This document shows positions 48,090-58,400 of a stretch of DNA of 64,000 nt, one piece after another. The stretch comes from Augochlora pura (lineage: Eukaryota > Arthropoda > Insecta > Hymenoptera > Halictidae): the NCBI RefSeq assembly GCF_028453695.1, contig NC_135782.1, forward strand, positions 1,860,001 through 1,924,000, read 5' to 3'. Below the pieces are notes generated by a model. That model did not search any database. It had not been told where the DNA came from and worked only from the letters and a program-made list of their open reading frames with translations. Position 1 is the stretch's first letter. Each line of letters opens with the position of its first letter. A program made the translations under genes and the position numbers.

Positions 48090-48339
48090 GTCGGCGAACC
48101 GGCAGCTATGTCCCGTTGAAACAATAAAACCTCGACCGTTCCCGTGGCACCTCGTTCGCGTTCCCTCGGCCGTGTATCCTTGAGAAGGTGAGACGGAGAC
48201 GGACCCGGTGCCGGGTATCACGCGAGAGCTACCGTGACAACGATCTCGCCTGGTGTTAGCCGATTGCGCTCCTGAGGACGACGACGATGACTACCTTGAC
48301 TCGTGTCGCACACCTTCTTCCACCGTGGCACGGTGTCGA

Positions 48340-48378
48340 GGGAATGACAAAGTTTGCTTCTAATCCGCTTTATATATC
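48340..48378 (-). promoter_or_regulatory. Pro-resilin core promoter (TATA + Inr)
   Basis: On the minus strand, TATATAAAG (about 48377-48369) is followed roughly 30 bases downstream by an arthropod-type initiator TCATT centred at 48345. The 5' untranslated region from there to the ATG at 48089 would be about 255 bases and contains no other ATG. Confidence 0.6.
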
Positions 48379-48619
48379 CCTGAGATTCATCCGTGTTTCT
48401 AGATCACGGTTTGGTGCAACGCGCGGCCAGGATTTACCGGCGAGGCACCGTGTAACTGTGTCACGGTGGTGTTGAATCGGCCGGTGACGGTGGTAATGGT
48501 GAAGAAGAGTGGGACCGCAGGCAACCAGCCACCTAGTGTACGGGTTCGTTCCATATTTCACGGGTTACGAATCCTATATTGTAACGCAATGCGGCGCATC
48601 ATTAACTTCGAGAGCGTCG

Positions 48620-48845
48620 TGGCTCTCTCTCTCTCTCTTTCTCTCTCATCATATCTCTCTTTCACTATGTATTTCTCTCTCTCGCTCCCACCCTCTCTCA
48701 TTATATCTCTATCTCACTCCCACCTTATCACTCTATTGCTCTATCTCCCTCTCGCTCCATCTCTATCTCTATCTCAATCTCATTCGATGGCTCTGTATCT
48801 CTCTCAATCTGTCTCTCCTCTCCTCCGCAGCCGTTCGTCTCTCTC
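48620..48845. repeat. CT-rich simple repeat
   Basis: Long imperfect (CT)n tract with tctctatctc variants over more than 200 bases. Confidence 0.85.
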
Positions 48846-51800
48846 GACCCGTATCTTTCTCGTTCGATGGCGGATCGAGCGGACCGAAGAAGGATACAGG
48901 ACTCTCCGTAAGGATTACAAGCCATCTAAGGATATCGAACTTCGGCCGCTCGTTTTCGTTAACCGGCTCAATTAATACCAGGCTCTCGTCTTTTCTTCGC
49001 ATACGGACTTTCACGAAATTGTTCGACGCATCCGCAACTCTTCCGTGAGATATCTACATACATATATATATATTTATATATCAATTGTATATGTATATGC
49101 CGATGAATAGAGACATTGGGCAATTGCTACGGCCGGCTTGCTAATTACAGGATAACTGCATAATTAGCGGGCGGAATGTTAGACGAGCTATGCTTCGCGA
49201 GGCGATGATCAAACGGGCGCGTCGATCAATTGGTAGCTCTCGCGGGTTTCAATTGAGTACGAATCGAGCACCCGATCGACAAAGGTGACCGCCGCACTTC
49301 GAAATCGCTTATTCGAGGAGAGGATGTTTGCGTTCTTTTTATTAATTAGTTTTGTTAGAGAATATGATGAGTAAGAGTTTAGACGGATGATCAATAATTT
49401 TGCAGAGTTTTTATAATTAGCGACGAAAATTGTAAGGGATGTAGCCCGATTTATTTGTATAGCGCAAGGGGTTGAATCAGCCAGAGAATTGCATGGGGTA
49501 TCTTTGGAAATATTTCCATTACGCATGGAACGATGATAGTGAGTGGCAACGTTTAAGAATTATTCTCAAACGAGTAACGAAAACTACGATGCCAATGAAA
49601 TATTGGTTCCATTTAAAATAGCGTTCGATTAATGTAATACTTATTTCTATCGAATTGTTCGTGCGTCCGAGGCTTAATCATTGTGAAAGGAAAATGACTG
49701 GTATATTTAACGAGCGTTAATGGCCACTTGCCCTCAAAATACTTCGCTCTTTTCTATCATCCATTTGATTTCGAAACCGATAAGTAGCCTTCGACATGAA
49801 TGTCACGGATTTGATACAGTCCAATTTCCACGTGCCGTAATACGCTGATACTTTCAATCCGATGGATCAGTCCGCAGCGTGTGTAACGCTGCGCGATCAG
49901 CGTATCGCTATTATCTCTTCGTAATACCAACTTCTTCTGATTTGCCTGTCGAGACGTCTGAATATAATTGCTTTCCGTTCATCGTAAACGAGTCGCGCGA
50001 AAACGAGAAGAATGATCTTGCCACGGAATTAGATGAATTCAGGTAAAGCGCACGCCTGACCACGCGAACCATTGAAACAACTGTTTCCTAATTGTTCGTT
50101 TTGCAACTAAAATCTCACAGGCCTTGCTCATCTTTTTGCAAACAAAATTCGCTGATACGTGATAAAATTATTCGTAATTAAATTATTTCCGATCAAATTA
50201 TTTGCATTGAAATGATTTCTAAAAAAATTATTCGCAATGAAATGATTTGTAATCGGATCTAAAAGCTTGAATATTAGCGAGGGGATGAGCGGGTCTTGTA
50301 AAAAGTTGATTATGATCGAAAGAGCGAATTCGATGGAATCCTGTACACGGTTCGATCCGTAGATCTCCGAAACACCATAGATGGGTTAAAAGCGTTCGCG
50401 TCATTCGTCTGGAATGGAGATATATCGAAGGCTCGATGTATCGGCCATTATTCACGAAATAAGACGTATCGTCCCCTTAACATTCAACGGCAAAAAAGTC
50501 CGCCGTTTACGTGCACGCGACGCGCAGATTCGGAAAGATTCTATAAAAAGTAAAGCCGCGTAATTCGTGCGGGGAGGACTGGAAAAGGAGAGATGGCAAT
50601 TAAACCTATTATGTCCCGCGCGGTTAAGGCAACCGGTATGCTTTCCGCCGGCGAGACTTTCTCGTCGATGGCTCTTTTTGTTTTTTTCTTCTTCCCCGCG
50701 TGCACACGTCACCGAGCGCCGCGAAGGGGGTTTAGACCATCGCTGCTTAAAATGTACATACGTGAATCCTCGATCGGATGCCGATCCGATGCATTTTAAT
50801 CATATACTTTAGCATGGGATTATGGACCAGGCCTGCACCGTCGGCGGCGGGATTCAATGAAGAGATACATCGGCGTTTTAGCAAATTAAGCAACCTCGCT
50901 TGCGTCATTGTTCCTCGATTAACAGACATCGTTCCGGTGTAGAACAAAATAGATCGCCGATTTTTCTGGAAGATAAAAATTGTCTTCGCCGATTGCAACT
51001 GTCTTTAACGCGTGATCTCATGATATAATATATAGTATTATATAGTATAATGATAGATCCTTAAAGTGCAAGAAAATTTGTAAACTAACGACAACGAACT
51101 AAATCGACGATAGGAAGGAAAAAACAAAAAGCGCGTGTCGCGTCGTCCGTTTTCGAATTTTCGATGAAATCCCGCGTTCCCTGGTTTTTCTGTCGCGACG
51201 ATGCATCAACGTCCGCGGCGAAGGAGAACCGTCTTTATCAAACGTAAGCCAGAAGAGTTCGCCTCCGGTCATTTATTAAATCTGAAACGGTCTCGGCGGC
51301 GGTGTTGCGCGATGCGATTTATGCGGCTCGGTATTCGTCGTGTCTCGTAACGCGCGCGAACCCGAGCATAATAAAAGCGGACACGCCGCGATACAATCGA
51401 AACTGTATCTAAAACCGATTAAGACGAATTTCAGGATTCGCGAGCACCGTAAATCTCCGTTCGCGAGCGAAACAAAAAAAGAAAAAGGAAAACGGTCCGA
51501 TGGCTCTCCGTGTGTCTGTGCTCCCCCCCCCCCCCCTTCCCCCCTCCGGCGTCGCCCCGCCGCGCCGTGTGTCCGCTATCTCACTCGTGTACGATGAGCT
51601 GCTGATACAATAAACCCCGTGACGCAATCTTGCATAATGTATCCCTATCTTAACCAACATCCCACGTTGCCACCACCTGTATTCAGCACGAGTTCACTGA
51701 TTGCACAAACTCTCTGCATCCAGGATGCGAGCGTGTGTACACGTCGGACAGTTGAATCCGTGTGTCTGCGTGCCCTACTAATTTCGTGACGCGACAGTTC

Positions 51801-53213
51801 TTCTTCTTCTTCTCCTTCTTCTTCTGCCTCTTCGTCTGCGTCGTTCACTTCATCGACGTCGTCCTCTCTTCCGCCTTTTTATCTATTTCGGCAGCAATTA
51901 AACAAATCAGGCCTTAATTAGCCGGGGCGAAATTAATTAACACGGTGGAGATGATGGACACGCGGAAATTCGTCGTCGCACGCTTTCTAAGGGGTATTAC
52001 CTCAAGCCATTGAAATATTAAGATGACAAGCGATACAGAATCCGCGGACGCTTATGGATTTATAGAGCTGTTTGACGGGCAACATGGAAATGGAAATGGA
52101 TATACTTTCTATGGTGTGCTCGGAGATGCGGAGGCGAACGGTCTACCGCGGCTACGGACTCCCGTCTAATTTAATAACCGGCGTTGTATTTGCACAAAAC
52201 TTGCTTTCCCGACGACGTTTATAGTAATTGGATCGCGCGGTTCTTTGCGCGAAAACAAAATTGTTCGAAAAATTGTGAAAAAATGCGTCTCTTAATTCGA
52301 TCATTTTAATCGACGAAAATGAGCTGATCGAACGCGGACAATTTTTATTTCGCACACGACGACTTCGGCGCGCGTTCGATTAAAACGTAATTGGTTCGAA
52401 CGAAATGTAATTAATATTGTTCGCGCTCTTCCCGATTCTCTGTACCCTCGCAGTTCATTTTGGATATTATGAAATCGGCCGAGTTATTTCTCTCTCGGAC
52501 GTGTTTCACCGGCAGACAAATAGACGGTCTGCCCGCGCGTAGAGAGACATCGGTGCGCGTGTCCAAGAGAAAAGCAAACGAGAGGGGAATAAATGAAATT
52601 ACGAACGGCTGAATTAACCTCGCCGAGTGCTTGCTTAATAGTTTTTCCGATGATTATCTGCGACGGCGCGGCGTCAACGAGGAGAAGATAGCAAATTAGT
52701 TTCGGAGATAACCGTTGCGTAAAGCAATCGCTGCCCCGGCTTACGTGCGTGCACGGCTTTCGCGGTTTTCTGCGGTTCGATTGTTCCGCGCGGAGACATT
52801 CTCGGCTCGCCTCAAACAAGCAATTTATTATGCTCATTATATACCGTGCACGCTTTCCTCCGCAAAACGCAATTCCCCTAATCGTTTCTATCTCTTAAAC
52901 GCTCCGCGATTTTCATCTTTCTTGCCGCCGCCGTGATTGATTTCCTATAATAAATACCTCCGCGGTTAATGAAATAATTGGGCACCGGCATTATATTTGT
53001 TTTAGCCTCCGCGATTAATCATTCGCTATTGATGGTGGCAACGTACGTGGCATAATATCACGTCGAAACTCGTGTCGGACATCAGAATCTCAGACGTTCA
53101 TTTACTGATAGATTCTTCTTCGTCATTCAATGTTGGTCATTTTATCGCTACAAAAACCATGATGTATGCTATGTACCGATCAATCTGCGGCGCGATAATT
53201 TCTGTAGAAATAT
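48846..53213. other. Intergenic, no gene recognised
   Basis: About 4.4 kb without a supported gene. Contains short AT-rich tandem repeats of about 16 bp (aaattatttgcattgaaatg type) at 50158-50255, a C homopolymer at about 51520-51545, and CTT-rich sequence at 51798-51840. Confidence 0.5.
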
Positions 53214-53303
53214 GTATAGTCCTCGCGCGAGATGAAGACACCTTCGCGGTCGCGTTTCGTGGGGGAAACGCGAAGGTGCCTTCCTGTCGCGCGAAGACTA
53301 TAC
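53214..53303 (+). ncRNA. Candidate pre-miRNA-like hairpin
   Basis: A 90-base stem-loop. The left arm from gtatagtc pairs with the right arm ending gactatac through about 35 base pairs, with a small internal loop and two isolated mismatches, and a terminal loop containing ggggg. Size and mismatch pattern resemble an insect pre-miRNA. The inner stem (caccttcgcg) has a competing pairing with the adjacent cgcgtttc. No known miRNA recognised. Structure is seen; function and strand are inference. Confidence 0.4.
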
Positions 53304-53893
53304 CTGACGTAACTATACCATGTGTATAAACATATTATATTTAATATATTATTATATCTAATTTTATCATTAATTTTTTATTTAATATATTAAATATATT
53401 ATGTGATATATTATAATTAGACCGCGGATCTTCGTGCATTCATGATAGAAACGTAGAGCTGAAATTGTTGCGATTATTCTATTATCATCGTCGGCGAAGC
53501 GAATTAATATGGAGTAAAATAATTCAGCGTTGAAGTACTCTTGGAGATGATGATGTGTAGGTGGTTGGTAGTAGAAACGCCGCGTGTGCGACCATACTTT
53601 TAAGGAAAGACGGCGGTGCGGGGTCTCGCAAGACCGATACGCCGGGTCCAAAGCGAATTTAGCAATTCCGCGCGCCACGTTATCACGATATCACGAGCGA
53701 TCCTCAGCGGCGATAGTTTTATCGGTGGATATGCACATTGTAATGGGGTGCATCCGTTCTAAACGGCGGCCATTTATTCCGATGAATCAGAGCGTGCTTT
53801 CTCTGGCCGAGCATACGCCGCGCCGCGGATCGCGATCTATACGTGTATACCTGTTCGATATCGCCGCGCCGGCATAATCGGAGGAGTTTCACC

Positions 53894-53895
<2 letters not shown>

Positions 53896-53927
<32 letters not shown>

Positions 53928-53959
53928 TTCTCTCTTTCAGTCTCTCTTTCTCTCTCTCC
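53896..53959. repeat. CT microsatellite
   Basis: Long run of (TC)n ending in ctctctttcag, which could act as a splice acceptor for a 5' exon of the gene at 53992. Confidence 0.85.
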
Positions 53960-53991
53960 GCTTGATCTGTGAAAGTGTTGGTGGCTTGAAG

Positions 53992-54877
53992 ATGAGCGCT
54001 CGTGCTACAGTTAGGTAATGTTCTTTTGCCCGATCTAATTTACTGTCCCTACATCGATCTACAACTGTCTCACCGAATTGCAACATCCGCGCCGTTAACG
54101 ATGCAATGCGCGGTTAGGCGCTTACGCTTTTGATATAACGCGGCTAACTTATTGCCGGCTAGGAACGCGTAGACCCGTCGCGATCCTCTTCTTCGCTCTT
54201 ATTCGCCCCGTTTCGTATCATTCCGTTCCGTTTCGTTTTCCGCGGTCTGACGACACGAAATCATTTTTCATGTACTGCGAACACGGCGACGGCGATCATC
54301 ATCATCATCATCATCATTATCATCATCACCACCATCATCATCATCATCATCATCATCATTATCATCACGATCACGATAATTAGAGCGATTAGATAATTGG
54401 CATTTTATTAGGATTCCTCGTTTTACGGAATATTTATCGGCGTTTAACGATCGTGATTGCTGCTACCTGGCTAGAAATTCTTCGATAAATATCTGCGAGT
54501 TAAATAACTCACAGTGTGATAGATATCGTCGTTGGCGATTTTTAGTAAATATTAAATACGTTTATTCGTCATGTTACTTCAGTTTTGTGGTCGACGATGT
54601 CGTTGTTCCATCGCTTCGATGACTATCAATTTTATGTGAAACAGCGTTTCAAGTTCGTCGTTATTTTATTTTTACTTTTCTATTCTATTTGACTAATAAT
54701 TTTAATCTTTGCAGGAAGAAAAATGTACCGTCGCACGCGTGGCCATCGCAACCCTCGGCGGCGCTGCGAAATCAGAATTGCTGGGAGCATATCGATAGCA
54801 TACTCACCGATGAAGAAATGAAACGATTCCTGTCATCGTATCCCCCCCGCAGTAACGTCCCGAGTGCAAGAGGTTAA
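53992..54877 (+). CDS. Small unidentified gene, two exons, 61 residues
   Basis: Exons 53992-54014 (MSARATV plus two bases) and 54715-54877, joined by a GT-AG intron of 700 bases with a good acceptor (ctttgcag). The product is basic at the start and then has NCWEHIDSILTDEEMKRFL before TAA. Not recognised. After a run of seven C at 54842-54848 a shift of one base opens a further protein-like frame (PTVEQRCRDEGLLHRLRT) that continues to a strong donor acg|gtgaga at 54941. The listed stop may therefore result from a one-base homopolymer insertion, either a real mutation or an assembly error. Moderate confidence that a gene is here, low for its end. Confidence 0.45.
54295..54368. repeat. ATC/CAT microsatellite
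   Basis: About 24 nearly perfect trinucleotide units, within the intron of the small gene. Confidence 0.9.
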
Positions 54878-54941
54878 TTTCTATAATCCGACCGTTGAGC
54901 AACGGTGCCGCGACGAGGGTCTCCTCCACCGTCTGCGAACG

Positions 54942-55493
54942 GTGAGATTAGGCGAGGGGCCGTCGCGTACCATTGGAAACGTAACGAAGAACAGGATTCT
55001 CGCTTCTACTCGCGCGATCGTTCGCAAATTGTTCGCGCCGTTTGCCAACGAAGTCGAACGTCACCTTGAAGTCGACGTTGGGAATACTTCGTCGATCTTG
55101 TAACACTGAGTTCAAGGCTGTTTCGTTCGATGGAAAGCGATTGTGTCGAATAGAAATGAATATAATTGTCATAGAAAAAAAGTTGAAGTCCGAATTTGTC
55201 GATCGGAGAGCTTAACATTGAGAAAAAGTTGGATCGGTATCAGATATTGGTGCGAGTCTTATAAAGGACAATATTCCTGATCGAGAAGAAAGGTAGAATT
55301 GAAAATGGATCGTGGATATTTTGTTAATAACAGCCTAAAGGATCAGTGGGTAAATGATAAAGAACGATAATCTATAAGCATATATTTTTATTGTATTTCA
55401 AACTCAATTTTTTGATAAAACAATTTACTGTGCGTTCTACATATTTTATCTTTGGTTGCACTGTAACGACTACGAATGCAAAACTATAATAAA
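54942..55493. other. Intergenic, 3' flank of the M13 gene
   Basis: No coding sequence supported. On the minus strand AATAAA at about 55392-55387 lies 100 bases after the M13 stop and is the likely polyadenylation signal. Confidence 0.55.
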
Positions 55494-58400
55494 CTATATC
55501 CATATGTTGCATTTCTTTTTAGGGTTCATGGGACTACCTGCCGGACAGTTGAAGGATTCAGCGAAGCCGTTTAAATTCGACACCGAGCCAATCACACGGA
55601 GACGTCCAGGGCTGTGTACGTCGTACTTGCTGCTTCTCTTCAGACTATCCGGGTCTTGAACTTCGCACCACAACTGCAAATACACATTTGAGCAAAGTTA
55701 AAGGGTATCGATTAGGTTAAAAGAGATATTAATATCTCTACCGCGCGTGATAAATTAATTTAAATTACAGATCCGATGAACGACTCACATTGGCGAATGC
55801 CAAGAAGAACGTTTGGTTGCTGCTAAACTTCTCTAATCCTGGTAATAACGGGTCTGGCCTATTGCATTGTCTCAATCTTCGGTGATAAGCCCCCCACACA
55901 GCCTCCAGGCCCATCGTGTCAGCGATATTCTCGCCGGCGGTTTGATTGCCGTAGTCCTAGAATTGATCGCGATATTTAAGGTATTAAATTAAAATAAAAT
56001 AGTAAATTAAATTGCATTTACAGAATACCGAGGATTCGTTGACGTTGAAATTAATATTGTGGAAGATTCACCTTAATTTTGAAATCCTCCCCCTTGACAA
56101 TATCGTAATTGTTGTACTGTTCAACGAAACATTCTGCTCGTTTGTCGTAAGCCGTCGCCATTGCGGATAGCCATTCCGTGGGCTCGCCTTTGCGGTTATA
56201 CAAATGGCCTGCAACGTAATTAATTAAACAATCGTTCTTCACTCGATATAATGAACTATTTATAAAAATACTCTTCGCTTACCAGAATCATCGAAGCCGT
56301 GGTTTACTTCGTGACCTATTATGCTTCCAATAATGCCGAAATTTAGGTTCCTGAATTAAAAAAATTATCATTGTTAACGTCTTCATTGTTTCATAAATCC
56401 AGTTTAGATGTTTCATAATATAAAATAGTACGCGTTCTAATTATTTACCATGGTCTGTTCGCAGCAAAGAAAGGGTTTTGGAGATCAGCAGCGCTGATGG
56501 CTACGTTAAAGAAAGAAAGTTTTATTTTAAACAGTGAAACATAGTACTCCTTGATACCAGTATTTAAAAACATTTTATAGATTCATTTATTTAATTTTAT
56601 TATCTTCTTCAGAGTTTATATCATTTTGCTACTGTACGAACCTATGACATTTTCCGTTGGCATAAAGAACGCATTCACCATCAATGGATCCATAGATAGC
56701 CTACGAAAAATGATAAAATATCGTTTTAAAATATTCCACAGTGGCATGGTGTTCGATAGTTTCGAATAAAATCTTACGGGGGCAACTCGTCCGGGATCAG
56801 TAGAAGTCGCAGTTTCTTCCATTTGAGATATCTCATATAGTTCAACAAATTATCGTAGTAAGACGGACCGATCGTGAGCTGTAACAATTTCTCCTGTTAA
56901 TCTGCCATTCTTTGTCTCGATTTTAAAATTATTTCCAAGGAAAGAAAAATCATTGGATTGGATCTGTCGTATTATATTAGTCAGTTTGCCCGAACAGTCC
57001 TCGATAAATAAATCGCTGCTGAAAAAGTCAAAAGTTACCCCTTGGAAGTACTGCTGAACCATTGTCTCGTTCCGATACCAATCGGGCGAGCCGACTATGT
57101 GCTCCAGATGCACCAACTTGCTCAGTATAAAATGCTTCGTGTCCTCGTCCAGCCAAGTCGACGCCTTGATTTGATGCTCGATTTCTTTTTGTATGTCGTC
57201 GATCATGTCCCTGGCCTGTATCGTTAACAAACGGAGACGGGACGGTCAATACTTAATTTATAATTCAAGTGGTGAATTCCCGAGGCTTTCGAATTCCATA
57301 CGATCGGTGAAAAGAGATCTTCGAATTTGGAAAACGTGAAAAGATATGATATTAGAAAATTACCATTCTCTCCAGCTGTTGTGGGAAATGCTTTTTGGTG
57401 TATTCGTATCCGATAACGTCGGACAGCTCCACTTGCGTGCATCGTTCCCCCCTGTAAATAGATGAAACAAAGGAACGAGTTAGGATCGAGTCAGAAAGCG
57501 AAGAAAAATAAATAAAATAAATGAAGATAAAAAAAAATAAAATAAATATGCGACAAGAGAACTGAAATTATTTATGAGTCGAAAATCATTTTGAGAAATT
57601 GTGAAACAGTGCCTATCGCTGGTTGTCCGGGGTTCCCAATCCTTGGATAAGAGTCTTAGATCTTCTGACGTGAGAACTCCTACTGTGCTAATGAAGAGCC
57701 AGTGAATGTAATTAACTGTAACAAACGAGGAACACAGGGCGTTATTACGATCAATTAGATCGATGGTGTAATTGACAAAACAACGTTAAATGTTTCGTAC
57801 CGATAACTTCGGCCGGTGTCTCGTCGAGCAACTGATAGAGGTTCTCGAAATATTCGGTCTGCGACAACGTAACTTCCATTTCGTCGTCGATCTCCAGTCC
57901 TGCCTCGTTGAACAGCTTCTGCACCTTCCTCTTCCAATTTACCTGAACATTAAACAGCCGCGAATTAGAAACAACGTTGTCGCGTCGATCATTACTTTGT
58001 CAAACTAAACGCAAGCGTGTCTCGCAAACTGTCTTTTTACCACTTATTTCGAAACGTTCGAACGAAACTCTCACCTTGCTGGTCTGCTTATGAGTTCCCA
58101 GATCGTCGTACCAATCCTGGAATCCGCTGAGCGTCGTGTTCTCCAGCTCGTAGTCCGATAATGTAATCTAAAAAAAAAAACCAACGGAACAGAATCCCGA
58201 TTAATTTTGAAACGAGCCAACACAATCGGACCGCGGATTACACGCGTTTACGTGAACGTCGTGTAGTTGGTGCAATCGCCATCAGTGGAAACAATTTATT
58301 CCCGATCAACGTGAAATTTTCAACTGGTTAAAAAACGACGATTGACGAAAGTAAGAAATGTCCAAACGACCGCTGTTTCTGCAATAATCGCGGAAGATTT

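Noticed and set aside
50340..50370. tRNA-like B-box (ggttcgatcc)
   Set aside because: No A-box or pairing acceptor stem in the surrounding 90 bases.
56616..56850. Alternative frame MEETATSTDPGRV in M13 exon 12
   Set aside because: Its phase does not fit the next exon; the frame with YYDNLLNYMRYLK does, and aligns with the paralogue.
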